The position numbers were made by a program, and so were the translations under genes. From NCBI RefSeq assembly GCF_025822245.1, contig NZ_JACKTL010000008.1:174582-238581 (forward strand): DNA of 64,000 nucleotides, in the 5' to 3' direction. This stretch comes from Mycolicibacterium hodleri. GTDB lineage: Bacteria > Actinomycetota > Actinomycetes > Mycobacteriales > Mycobacteriaceae. Below the pieces are notes generated by a model. The model had not been told where the DNA came from, made no database searches, and was given only the letters and a program-made list of their open reading frames with translations. Shown here in pieces: positions 8,030 through 16,544 of the stretch. Position 1 is the stretch's first letter. Every line of letters begins with the position of its first letter.

Positions 8030-9583
8030 ATGTTGCAAAACAACGATATTCAATGTGCGCCTGTCGTCATCGTCGGAGCCGGACCCACCGGCGCCACCGC
8101 GGCGATACTGCTGGCGCAGTATGGCATCAGAAGTCTGGTCCTCGACCGCTGGGACGGGGTGTACCCGCAACCCCGTGCCGTGCACATGGACGACGAGGTG
8201 TGTCGCGTCGTGGCGCGGCTTGGGCTCGCCGACCGGTTCGCGAGCATCTCGCGGCCGGCGCACGGATTGCAGTTGCGTGACCAGCACCACCGCGTGCTGG
8301 CCGAATTCCGCCGCGACACCGCCCCCAGCTCGAATGGCTATCCGCAGGCGAACATGTTCGACCAGCCCGAGCTGGAAGCCGTGCTGCGTGACGAGCTGAT
8401 GCGGCAGCGAAGCATCGAATTGCGCGGCAACGCCGAGGTGACCGGCGTCGAGCAGGTCGACGGCCGTGTCCACGTCACCTACCGCGACCACGCCGGCGAA
8501 ACCACGACGAGCGTCGACGCCAACTTCGTCCTGGGGTGCGACGGCGCCAACAGCTTCGTGCGCTCGACCATCGGTTCCCGGATGGAGGACCTGCACTTCG
8601 ACCAACGCTGGTTGGTCGTCGACGTCGACACCGACGCGGATCTGAAGCAGTGGGAGGGCGTCCACCAGGTGTGCGACCCGGCACGGGCGGCGACGTACAT
8701 GCGCATCGGCGCCACCCGTTATCGTTGGGAATTCCAGCTGCTACCCGGAGAGACCGCCGCGCAGTACGCCAAGCTCGCCGCTGTCGAACCGTTGATCGCG
8801 CCGTGGACGCGCGGCATTCGTACTGACCAGCTGCAGTTGATCCGCGTCGCCGAGTACACCTTCCGCGCCCAGATCGCAGACCGGTGGCGGGCTGGCAACG
8901 TGTTCATCCTCGGCGACGCCGCCCACCTGACGCCGCCCTTCGTCGGCCAAGGCATGGGCGCCGGACTTCGAGATGCGCACAATCTGGCGTGGAAGCTGGC
9001 CGGCGTGCTGCGGGGCGATCTGTCGCCAGGGATCCTGGACAGCTACCAGCAGGAGCGAAAGCCACACGCGCGGGCCATGATTCGACTCGCGTTGGCGGTC
9101 GGTCGATTCATGACCGCCGGCGGCGAGGTCGGGAGCGTCCTGCGCGGCGTCGTCGTGCCGCGGCTGGGCCTGATTCCCGGGCTTCGCAGTCGGATCGTGG
9201 ACTCGTCGACTCCCGCATTACATCGGTCGCCCCTCGTTCGGCGCCGACTGGGCCCACGGTCGCTCACCGGAACGTTGTGCCCCAACCCGACGCTGCCGGA
9301 CGGTCGTCGGCTCGACGACGTCCTGGGGTTGGGCTTCGCGGTGGTCACCGCGGTACCACCGACCTCCGAACAGCGGACCCTGATCGAACAGCGCGGCGCC
9401 ACCGTGTATCTCGCCGAGCCGGGCACCGAGCTGGCCCGGTGGCTCCGTCAGCGCCGTACGGCCGCCGCACTGGTCAGACCCGACCGCACCGTGATGGCCA
9501 CCGCGCGGCGGCCCGGCGATCTGCTTGCGCACACACCACGCTACCGCCGCACGGTGGTCTTACCGCACGCGAGGGAGGACTAG
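8030..9583 (+). CDS. FAD-dependent aromatic monooxygenase (MhpA-like)
   Basis: 517 residues from ATG 8030, eight bases after the ligase stop. The N-terminal Rossmann motif VVIVGAGPTGATAAILLAQYG binds the FAD ADP part. GCDGANSFVR and GDAAHLTPPFVGQGMGAGLRDAHNLAWKL (about 295-325) are the DG and GD motifs of flavoprotein aromatic hydroxylases. It most resembles the 3-(3-hydroxyphenyl)propionate hydroxylase group: PRAVHMDDEV near 45 and a thioredoxin-like C-terminal tail. Expected reaction: NADH-dependent ortho-hydroxylation of a phenolic ring, making the catechol for the dioxygenase. Last gene of the first module. The extended upstream frame covers the ligase 3' end and is rejected. Confidence 0.88.
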   Translation: MLQNNDIQCAPVVIVGAGPTGATAAILLAQYGIRSLVLDRWDGVYPQPRAVHMDDEVCRVVARLGLADRFASISRPAHGLQLRDQHHRVLAEFRRDTAPSSNGYPQANMFDQPELEAVLRDELMRQRSIELRGNAEVTGVEQVDGRVHVTYRDHAGETTTSVDANFVLGCDGANSFVRSTIGSRMEDLHFDQRWLVVDVDTDADLKQWEGVHQVCDPARAATYMRIGATRYRWEFQLLPGETAAQYAKLAAVEPLIAPWTRGIRTDQLQLIRVAEYTFRAQIADRWRAGNVFILGDAAHLTPPFVGQGMGAGLRDAHNLAWKLAGVLRGDLSPGILDSYQQERKPHARAMIRLALAVGRFMTAGGEVGSVLRGVVVPRLGLIPGLRSRIVDSSTPALHRSPLVRRRLGPRSLTGTLCPNPTLPDGRRLDDVLGLGFAVVTAVPPTSEQRTLIEQRGATVYLAEPGTELARWLRQRRTAAALVRPDRTVMATARRPGDLLAHTPRYRRTVVLPHARED

Positions 9584-9633
9584 CCCTGAACGAACCAGTC
9601 GCCTGAACCCGGCGACGGCGAGCCCCTGTTGGT

Positions 9634-9814
9634 GTCGAGCCGCCTGATCGGGTCACCCTCGCAGGCAAGGGCACCGGCGGAATGAACGTCTCGTCGACGT
9701 TCTCGGTGGAACCCGAGGGTGACGGCAAGGCGGTCGCTACCATCGAGGTCGACCTAGCCGGCGCGCTGTTGTTCGGCCCCTTGGGTTAACGCATCGACAA
9801 GAGCCTGGTGGCCG
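9634..9814 (+). pseudogene. Relic of an SRPBCC/CoxG-type protein
   Basis: The + strand frame from 9634 reads VTLAGKGTGG, then STFSVEPEGDGKAVATIEVDL, AGALLFGPLG, stop (9787-9789), then RIDKSLVAGG. This resembles the C-terminal half of the SRPBCC superfamily (CO-dehydrogenase subunit G/polyketide cyclase-like), where a glycine-rich GKGTGG strand is followed by a GDGT-type turn and a helix starting GxxIxK. A stop interrupts it, an earlier TGA lies at 9604, and no start is visible. It is a remnant, probably from deletion between the two catabolic modules. Confidence 0.45.
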
Positions 9815-9824
9815 GAGGAGACAG

Positions 9825-11129
9825 GTGCACAGCATGCAACGTCCGTGGCTTGCCGGCTTGGAACCCGTTGATGCGCAATCATTTTCGACAGCATCGCTCA
9901 GTCGTGCCCGCGCCGACGAACTAGCCTCCCTGTTGGGGCCCGGACCGGCTGGATGGGCCGTCGAACTCGGTGCGCTCATGGCCGCTCGTATCACGTCGGC
10001 AATCCCCGAGCTGGCGGTCGACGCGGTCGCCACGGAGGTGCGCAGGGGATGCGAGGCAGTGGCGGTGGGCACGCTCATTGCGCTCGCCAGGGATACGGAC
10101 GTGACGTTCGCGGCGATGTCGGAGGTGCTCACCGGCCCGGCCGAGGTGGTGGCGCGCGGCATCGGCGTCGAACACATGCTGCGGAGCATCCACATCGCGC
10201 ACGCCGCCGCCACCGAGGTGCTGCTCGATGCTGCCGAACGCGCGATACCCGAACCCCAACGCTTCTCCGAGATGCGGCGGATCAACGACCTCTTGTTCGG
10301 CATCGTCGACGTCGTGACCGCGTACATGTCGACCGAGTACGCCCGCGCGCACGAGGCGTGGTTGACCAGCTCGACCGCGTTGCGCATGGAGGTCGTCGAG
10401 GATCTTTTGAGCGGCAACGAGATACCGCTTGGTCGAGCGACCCGCGTCCTGGGATATGACCTGAGCCGCTGGCACCTTGCCGTGATCGCCTGGACCAGTG
10501 GCGACACCCCGGCCGATCCGACGCAGCTGCACACCATCGCGGCCGAGGTACTGGCCTCCGCGGGCTGCGTCTCCACCCTGGTGCTTCCGGTCGGCGCCCA
10601 CCGCGTGTGGGCGTGGGGCTCTCGTACTGCTGTGCCACCGATGCCGACGGACGCTGTGGCGGTGGTACCGCCGCCGGGCGTGCGGGTCTCGACCGGATTG
10701 GGCGCCATCGGCGTCGACGGGTTTCGACGCAGCCACCACCAGGCGAGCTCCGCGGCCCGCGTCGGCATCATGTCGACCCGCGACGAATGGCTCGTTCGCT
10801 ACGACGACCTCGACGTCGTCGCGATGCTCAGCGCCGACCTGGCAGCTGCCGGCGAGTTCGTCGTCCGCGAGCTCGGCGCGTTGGCAGGACCCGGCGAGTC
10901 CGTAGCCGTGGTGCGCCACACCCTCAAGTGCTACCTCGACCGTGATCGCAGCCTCGCGGGGACGTCCGACCATCTTCACGTCGCCCGCAACACCGTGGCC
11001 TACCGGGTGCGACGAGCCGAGGAACTGCGGGGACGCCCTGCCTCCGACCGACGATTGCAGCTGCACGCCGCGCTGGTCCTCGCTCACGAACTCGGCGACG
11101 CGGTGCTGCCCCGGACGTCGTCAGACTGA
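9825..11129 (+). CDS. PucR/CdaR-type transcriptional regulator
   Basis: 434 residues from GTG 9825 (ATG 9834 also possible; GGAGGAG lies at 9814-9820). The C-terminal 75 residues contain the PucR helix-turn-helix: VRHTLKCYLDRDRSLAGTSDHLHVARNTVAYRVRRAEEL in short form (LKCYLDRD...HVARNTVAYRVRR). The middle part fits the GGDEF-like CdaR domain and the N-terminal 200 residues are an effector region without a known signature. Proteins of this class usually activate catabolic or solute-utilisation genes. Placed between the two ring-cleavage modules and oriented towards the second, it is the best candidate for controlling the FAH-dioxygenase-monooxygenase operon at 11540-14964. Confidence 0.82.
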   Translation: MHSMQRPWLAGLEPVDAQSFSTASLSRARADELASLLGPGPAGWAVELGALMAARITSAIPELAVDAVATEVRRGCEAVAVGTLIALARDTDVTFAAMSEVLTGPAEVVARGIGVEHMLRSIHIAHAAATEVLLDAAERAIPEPQRFSEMRRINDLLFGIVDVVTAYMSTEYARAHEAWLTSSTALRMEVVEDLLSGNEIPLGRATRVLGYDLSRWHLAVIAWTSGDTPADPTQLHTIAAEVLASAGCVSTLVLPVGAHRVWAWGSRTAVPPMPTDAVAVVPPPGVRVSTGLGAIGVDGFRRSHHQASSAARVGIMSTRDEWLVRYDDLDVVAMLSADLAAAGEFVVRELGALAGPGESVAVVRHTLKCYLDRDRSLAGTSDHLHVARNTVAYRVRRAEELRGRPASDRRLQLHAALVLAHELGDAVLPRTSSD

Positions 11130-11384
11130 CTTCACCACGGGCGAGAGACGCACGGGCAGGGTCGCCCAACCGCGCAGTACGCGGGTGTCACGCCGGCGGC
11201 CCGCGCGGCCACGGACCAGCCTGCCAGCTTCGCGCAACTCGTCGGCGAACGCGCCCGGGTCCGCGCGGACGGCGGGATCGGCGATCAACCGGGCCTGGGG
11301 GTCACCGCGGCGCTCCCCGAATGCCGCGGCGGAGCGGACCACCCCGTGAAGGGCGAGCCCGTGCAGGCGCTGCCGGACTGTCAT
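11121..11384 (-). pseudogene. Internally deleted cytochrome P450 relic
   Basis: 87 residues. Residues 1-58 read like the extreme N-terminus of an actinobacterial P450 (LHGVVRSAAAF, GDPQARLIADPAVRADPGAFADELREAGRLVRGR). Residues 66-82 (DTRVLRGWATLPVRL) read like the last residues of the same family (RxTRVLRGxxxLPVxL). The 300 or so residues between, including ExxR and the haem Cys, are missing although the frame stays open. It is therefore a deletion relic and cannot bind haem. It overlaps the 3' end of the PucR gene by nine bases. A small functional protein is unlikely. Confidence 0.6.
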
Positions 11385-11539
11385 GACACGAGCCTAAAGA
11401 CGCCGCAGCACGTCTCGTTTGCATCGAAGTCCAACAGCACGTCCGCCCTTTGGGACTCAAGGCCAAGCTCGGCCCGGAAGTCGTCGCATTGACTCTTGGC
11501 AGATCCCCAGAGTGGGCTTCACGAACCGAAGGAGAGCAC

Positions 11540-12511
11540 GTGGTCGTCCACCTCGTCCGCTACCGGCACGACCAACGCGTCGCCTGGGGCGTTCTCGACG
11601 GGGGCCTCATTTCCCCACTGAAGGGCGATTACGACCGCACGGCCGACGTGATCGAGGACGGTGAACCCGATTGGCGGGCGGCCGCGGCGACGCCGGGACA
11701 CCTCGCGTTCGGCGACGTCGAACCGCTCGCGCCGATCACCACGCCATGCCGGGTGATGTGCCAGGGCGCCAACTACCGTCAGCACGCAATCGAGTCGGGG
11801 ATGAACCCCGACGAGCGGGCGTTCAACCTGTTCTTCGACAAGACCGACGCTTCGGTCACCGGTCCCCACGCCCCGGTTGCGCGTCCGGCGCACGTGGAAC
11901 TTCTCGACTACGAGATCGAACTGGCTCTGGTGATGCGCCGACGTGTCACCCAACCGACGACGATCACCGTGAAAGAGCTGCCCGAGTACGTCTTCGGCGT
12001 CACCATCGCCAACGATTTGTCCGCCCGTGACGTGCAGCTGCCCCAGGGACAGTTCCTCAAGGGCAAGAGCTACCGCGGGTTCTGCCCAACCGGCCCGGTG
12101 TTGGCGGTGCTCGAACCCGAGGAGTTTCCCCTACTCGACGACCTCGACCTACGGCTGAACGTCAACGGCTCACCGCGCCAACAGGACAACACCGCAAACA
12201 TGCTTTACCGCCCCGCCGAAACGCTGACCGAGTTGACCGAGTTCTGCAACCTCAGCCCCGGTGACGTCCTGCTCACCGGCACCCCACATGGATGTGTCGC
12301 GACCTCCCCGCCGCCGCTGGTGCGCCGACTGGCCACTGCGCTTCTGCCCGAGGACAAGCTCTGGGCATCGTTCATCAAGCTGAACAAGAGCAAGCCGTAT
12401 CTGCAACCGGGCGACGTCGTCGACGCGACTATCCGCAACTCCAGCGGTTCGCTCGACCTTGGGTCGCAGCGAACCACCATCACCGCACCATCGAAGGGAC
12501 TCTCGACGTGA
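11540..12511 (+). CDS. Fumarylacetoacetate-hydrolase-family protein (module 2)
   Basis: 323 residues from GTG 11540 with an AAGGAGAG site three bases upstream; the frame to 11450 lacks such a signal. FAH motifs: LLDYEIELALVM, IANDLSARDVQLPQGQF, KGKSYRGFCPTGP and LTGTPHGC. The N-terminal 75 residues (RVAWGVLDGGLISPLKGDY) form the small domain common in actinobacterial members. Expected role as for module 1: hydrolysis or hydration of a ring-fission product. First gene of the second operon; its stop overlaps the start of the next dioxygenase gene (GTGA). Probably controlled by the upstream PucR-type regulator. Confidence 0.88.
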   Translation: MVVHLVRYRHDQRVAWGVLDGGLISPLKGDYDRTADVIEDGEPDWRAAAATPGHLAFGDVEPLAPITTPCRVMCQGANYRQHAIESGMNPDERAFNLFFDKTDASVTGPHAPVARPAHVELLDYEIELALVMRRRVTQPTTITVKELPEYVFGVTIANDLSARDVQLPQGQFLKGKSYRGFCPTGPVLAVLEPEEFPLLDDLDLRLNVNGSPRQQDNTANMLYRPAETLTELTEFCNLSPGDVLLTGTPHGCVATSPPPLVRRLATALLPEDKLWASFIKLNKSKPYLQPGDVVDATIRNSSGSLDLGSQRTTITAPSKGLST

Positions 12512-13143
12512 GCGCCACCCCCGATCTGGATCAGCTCCCCGACCGTGTGGTGCCCGCGTTCATCGCCCACTGGGTGGTCAAGACCGCCCGCAGTGCCGAG
12601 ATGATCGACTGGTACGGACACGTCTTCGGCGCCCGGGTCGTCCACGAGGACGACAGGATCGCCTTTCTCACCTGGGATCACGAAAGCCATCGACTCGCTC
12701 TGGTCAAGCTTCCGCCTCCGGTGCGCCACGTCTTTCCGTTGGCCCGGCTGCGACGCAAGACCTACGGCATCGACCATCTCGCGTTCACCTTCCCCTCTCT
12801 GAAGCACCTGCTGCTGACCTACGAGCGGCTCAAGAAGGTGGACATCACCCCCGTGTGGTCGATCAATCACGGCCCCACCACCAGCCTCTACTACGAGGAC
12901 CCCGAGGGCATTCGGCTGGAATTCCAGGTCGAGAACTTTCCCACCGCCCAGGAGACCGCCGACTACTTCAACAGCCGGGAGTTCGCCGACAACCCCATCG
13001 GCGTCAACACCGATCCGGACTACCTGTTGGAACGACTGCGCTCGGGCACCGGAGAATGCGAACTGCTTCGCCGAGGTGCTGGCACCCGGCCAGGCACCAA
13101 GCAGCGCTCCAACAAGCGAACCATCACGTGGAAGACGCTGTGA
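12508..13143 (+). CDS. Single-domain VOC-family extradiol-type dioxygenase
   Basis: 211 residues from a GTG overlapping the FAH stop. One VOC unit pair with a likely metal triad: His in FIAHWVVKT (near residue 17), His in GIDHLAFTF (near 90) and Glu in IRLEFQVEN (near 137). Length and motifs recall proteins annotated as biphenyl-2,3-diol 1,2-dioxygenase III-related. It would open a dihydroxylated ring or act on a related vicinal diol. Between an FAH hydrolase and an FAD monooxygenase, it completes a second minimal ring-cleavage set. The basic C-terminal tail (TRPGTKQRSNKRT) is of unknown use. Confidence 0.8.
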   Translation: MSATPDLDQLPDRVVPAFIAHWVVKTARSAEMIDWYGHVFGARVVHEDDRIAFLTWDHESHRLALVKLPPPVRHVFPLARLRRKTYGIDHLAFTFPSLKHLLLTYERLKKVDITPVWSINHGPTTSLYYEDPEGIRLEFQVENFPTAQETADYFNSREFADNPIGVNTDPDYLLERLRSGTGECELLRRGAGTRPGTKQRSNKRTITWKTL

Positions 13144-13146
13144 CGC

Positions 13147-14964
13147 ATGGAGTCTGACGCAGTAGTCATAGTCGGCGCCGGCGCTGCGGGATCCACCCTT
13201 GCGTTGCTGTTGGCGCGTTACGGCATTCCCAGCACCGTCGTCGAGCAACGGACCGATACACGGCTGCATCCCGCCGCGCACGTGATCAACGCCCGTACCC
13301 TCGAGATCTGGAAGCAGGCCTCGCCCAGGCTGTTACGCGCGGTAGAAGCCATCACCCCGCCGATCGACGAAGTCAACGTCATCCGGTGGTGCACCGACGT
13401 CCGAGCCCTCCCGCTGGGCGAGATCGATCTGCTGTCCGAACCCGACCGACTTGCAGAAGTCCGGGCGCACAGCCCATTCCTGATCTCTCACATTGGTCAG
13501 CACCTGCTCATGCCGGCGATGTGGGAAGCGCTCGACGACGAGGAGCTGGTCGACTTCCGCCGCGGCTGGCGCGCCGACATGGTCGACGACATGCTTACCC
13601 TGCGACTGCCCGGGCAGCCACCGAGCACCGAGACGCCGCGGTACGTCATCGCCGCCGACGGCGCCAACAGCGCGCTGCGTGACGCGGCCGACATTGAAAT
13701 GCACGGACCCGTCCTCGCCAACATGGGAAGCGTCTTCTTTCACGCCCCGAACCTGTACCCCGACGGTCATGCCCGCCCGCTGCTGAGTTGGATCTACCAT
13801 CCTCGCTTCAGCGGGGTGATGATCGCCCACGCCGACGACGACTACGTGCTGATGACCCCGTATCTGCACGAGGCCCAGGCCTTGGCGCGCCGCAGCCGCG
13901 ACTACTGGAACCGTCAGCTATCCCACGTGATTGGCACGACGGACTACGAGATCCGTTCCACGGGAACGTGGACCATGACATCACAGATGGCCGAGAGCTT
14001 TCGCCGCGGTCGCTTACTGCTAATCGGCGATGCGGCACATCGCTTTCCGCACACCGGTGGGTTCGGCCTCAACAGTGGCGTCCAGGACGCTCACAACCTG
14101 GCTTGGAAGCTGGCCGCGGTGCTCACCTCCGGCGCACCTGACTCACTGCTGGACACCTACGAGACCGAACGCCGGCCCGTCGTGTCGCGGTTCGCCGAAC
14201 AGAGCACGACCAACCACTTCAGGCTCGACGAGGTCACCAAGCCACTGGGCATCACCAACCGCTCGCTGCACCAAGCCACCGAGTTCATGGCCAAGCCGTG
14301 GTTGTCGTGCGTCCCCGACCGTGTCATGGCGGCGGTCGCCGACGGTCTGACTCGTGCGCAGACGTCACGGACGAAGGCTCTCCTGCAGGATCATTCACGC
14401 GGCAAGCGATTGCGAAGGAGCATGGCGGAGTCGATTCCGGGACAACTGGAGCACTTCGTAGCCAGCGGTTTGGAATTCGGCTATGCCTACGAGAGCCCAC
14501 TCATCGACACCGCCACCGACGGGCCCTGCCCGGTCGGCGACGTCTCCTTCTATCACCCGACCACCCACCCGGGCGCCCGACTGCCGCACACCTTGGTCCT
14601 CGACCAGACCGGTGCACCCCGGCCCCTGCATGACCTGATCGCGACGACCGGGCTCACGTTGTTCACCCCCAACCCTCGGGGATGGACCGCACGGATGCCG
14701 CGGTCGCTCGTCGACGTCCCGCTCTCGGTAGCGGCGTTGACCCCACCCAACCCCGACGCCCGGCAGGCGATACTCGACCTCCTCGAGGTCGGTGAGCGCG
14801 GCGCGGTCGTCGTTCGCCCCGATGGTCACGTCGTGTGGCGCAACCGAACTGGACCCGATGAGGTTGATGCGTTGGAGAGGTTCGTGCTCGCAGCCTGGGC
14901 CCCGCTGAACGGAAGCCATGCCAACCCCACGCGTTCGCTCGCGGACGATCGAGTCGAACGGTGA
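13147..14964 (+). CDS. FAD-dependent phenol-type monooxygenase (TfdB/MhpA-like)
   Basis: 605 residues, start three bases after the dioxygenase stop. FAD motifs VVIVGAGAAGSTLALLLARYG (residues 6-26), AADGANSALRDAA near 175, and GDAAHRFPHTGGFGLNSGVQDAHNLAWKL near 297-325. The GGFGLNSGxQDAHNLAWKL form is typical of 2,4-dichlorophenol 6-monooxygenase and related phenol hydroxylases. The C-terminal 150 residues form the thioredoxin-like dimerisation domain (GARLPHTLVLD, LHDLIATTGLTLF). Expected role: ortho-hydroxylation of a phenol to give the catechol for the adjacent dioxygenase. It differs from the monooxygenase at 8030-9583 and is about 90 residues longer. Confidence 0.88.
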   Translation: MESDAVVIVGAGAAGSTLALLLARYGIPSTVVEQRTDTRLHPAAHVINARTLEIWKQASPRLLRAVEAITPPIDEVNVIRWCTDVRALPLGEIDLLSEPDRLAEVRAHSPFLISHIGQHLLMPAMWEALDDEELVDFRRGWRADMVDDMLTLRLPGQPPSTETPRYVIAADGANSALRDAADIEMHGPVLANMGSVFFHAPNLYPDGHARPLLSWIYHPRFSGVMIAHADDDYVLMTPYLHEAQALARRSRDYWNRQLSHVIGTTDYEIRSTGTWTMTSQMAESFRRGRLLLIGDAAHRFPHTGGFGLNSGVQDAHNLAWKLAAVLTSGAPDSLLDTYETERRPVVSRFAEQSTTNHFRLDEVTKPLGITNRSLHQATEFMAKPWLSCVPDRVMAAVADGLTRAQTSRTKALLQDHSRGKRLRRSMAESIPGQLEHFVASGLEFGYAYESPLIDTATDGPCPVGDVSFYHPTTHPGARLPHTLVLDQTGAPRPLHDLIATTGLTLFTPNPRGWTARMPRSLVDVPLSVAALTPPNPDARQAILDLLEVGERGAVVVRPDGHVVWRNRTGPDEVDALERFVLAAWAPLNGSHANPTRSLADDRVER

Positions 14965-15027
14965 ATGAGCGAGTCGCGAGCCGGTCAGGTGAGGGCGTCG
15001 ACGTTCAGCTCAGCACGCACCAATCGC

Positions 15028-15933
15028 TCAGGAGGAGGCGTTGAACAGCGCCGCCGCACCCACCAGCCCGGCCTCCCCGCCGAGTTCGGCAGGCAACACG
15101 CGCAGGTCCCTGATGAAGCTCAGGCCGGCATAGTGGCCGAGCGCGTCGCGCAGCGGATCGAACAGCAGCGCACCGGATTTCGCGACACCGCCGCCGATCA
15201 CCACCAGGTCCAGGTCGCACACCGCCGCCACCGAGGCGATCATCCTGGCGATCGCATTCGCCCCGCGACCGAAGGCCCGCAACGCCACCGCGTCACCGGC
15301 ATTCGCCGCGTCGGCGAGCTCCTTGGCGTTGGCATCCGGTGGTGCGTCCCAGCCGTTGGCGCGGGCCCACCGGGCCAGGTGCGGCCCGGCCGCCACCGTC
15401 TCGGCGCATCCGTGGCCTCCGCACGTGCAGAGGTCGCCGTCCGGTTCGACGACGACGTGGCCGACGTGCCCGGCGTTGCCAGTGCGCCCGTCGTAGGGTG
15501 CGCCGTCGAGCACCAGTCCGCCGCCGATGCCGGTCGACACCACCATGCCCAGCAGGAACTGGGCGTCACGGCCCGCTCCGCGCCAACGCTCGCCCATCGC
15601 CGTGCACAGCCCGTCGCCGCCGAGGCGCACCGCGAGACCGGTCGCGGCGGTCACTCGCTCGACGATCGGAAAGCGTTGCCACGCGGTGATGTTGATGGGA
15701 CTGACGGTGCCGCTCGGCAGGTCGACGGGCCCCGCCGACGAGATGCCGACGCCGCGCACGTCGTCGGTGGCCGTCGCCAACACGTCGGCGATGAGTCGGT
15801 CGGTGACCGACCAGATGGCCTCGGCGTCGGTGCGCGGCGTGGGCAGCTGTGCGTGGTGCAGCAGAGCGCCGTCGGAGTCGACGAGCCCGACGGCGATCTT
15901 GGTGCCGCCGACGTCGACGGCGAGTGTGCTCAT
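15028..15933 (-). CDS. ROK-family sugar kinase
   Basis: 301 residues from ATG 15933 (MSTLAVDVGG). The phosphate-binding loop VDVGGTKIAVGLV, the substrate loop GNAGHVGHVVV, and the ROK zinc signature CTCGGHGCAET (CxCGxxGCxE) near 170 are all present, so this is a catalytic kinase rather than a ROK repressor; no N-terminal helix-turn-helix is seen. It would phosphorylate a hexose such as glucose or mannose. It is the last gene of a three-gene operon after the alpha-mannosidase and the FabD2-like gene; its ATG overlaps the upstream stop. That order matches Rv0648-Rv0650 of M. tuberculosis from memory and suggests use of mannose released by the mannosidase. Confidence 0.88.
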   Translation of the reverse strand: MSTLAVDVGGTKIAVGLVDSDGALLHHAQLPTPRTDAEAIWSVTDRLIADVLATATDDVRGVGISSAGPVDLPSGTVSPINITAWQRFPIVERVTAATGLAVRLGGDGLCTAMGERWRGAGRDAQFLLGMVVSTGIGGGLVLDGAPYDGRTGNAGHVGHVVVEPDGDLCTCGGHGCAETVAAGPHLARWARANGWDAPPDANAKELADAANAGDAVALRAFGRGANAIARMIASVAAVCDLDLVVIGGGVAKSGALLFDPLRDALGHYAGLSFIRDLRVLPAELGGEAGLVGAAALFNASS

Positions 15934-16544
15934 CAGTGTTTGTGGGAGTTGTCGGGTTGGCGCGGGTCGCCCGGATGCTCGAAGCCGGGGGCCAGGTGCA
16001 CCAGTTCCGCGCGGCGGACGTCGAGCCACCGGCGGAACTCACGGCGGCGGGCCGAGGCCAGCAAGTACCCGGCGATCTCGCCGCGGACGTCGTCGAGCAC
16101 GGCCTCGGTCGGTCGACCGCGCCACCCATCGGCGCCGACGGAGCGACCGCCGAAACGAAACGGGTTGCGGGCGTGGTAGTCCACGATCTCGCGATCGGTG
16201 ACGGCGACGCCGGCGGTGACGTGGACGAACACCGCTCGCGCCACGCCGTCCTCGAGCGCCGACGCGGCGACGCTGCCGATCTCGAGACGCGCGGACACGT
16301 CGGGCAAGAGCTCCTCCTCGGTCGGCGCCCCGTGGGCGGTCAGGCCGGCGGCCGCCGCCTCGGCAGCCACGATGCGAGCGGTGACGAGTACCTGCACCAG
16401 CCACCGTCGGAGTTGCCGGCCTTCGCTGGTGCCCGGTCGGGGCAGGGCGCCGGCCAGTCGGGTCGCGCGCAGTCGATCCTCGCTGGCGTCCACCTCGCCC
16501 TCGAAGACGGCGTCACCACCGACGGTCGCCACGACCGCGTTCAC
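15933..16544 (-). CDS. Uncharacterised protein of the FabD2-annotated family (PpiC-like linker)
   Basis: 203 residues from a GTG at 16544 that overlaps the mannosidase stop; its own stop overlaps the ROK start, so the trio is translationally coupled. M. tuberculosis counterparts at this place are labelled malonyl-CoA:ACP transacylase FabD2, but no GHSxG nucleophile motif is visible and the protein is about 100 residues too short. The segment VTDREIVDYHARNPFRF with a long helical N-terminal half is more like the chaperone part of SurA/PpiC-type peptidyl-prolyl isomerases. No signal peptide is seen. Function is open; a helper for the large mannosidase is one possibility. Confidence 0.65.
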   Translation of the reverse strand: MNAVVATVGGDAVFEGEVDASEDRLRATRLAGALPRPGTSEGRQLRRWLVQVLVTARIVAAEAAAAGLTAHGAPTEEELLPDVSARLEIGSVAASALEDGVARAVFVHVTAGVAVTDREIVDYHARNPFRFGGRSVGADGWRGRPTEAVLDDVRGEIAGYLLASARRREFRRWLDVRRAELVHLAPGFEHPGDPRQPDNSHKH

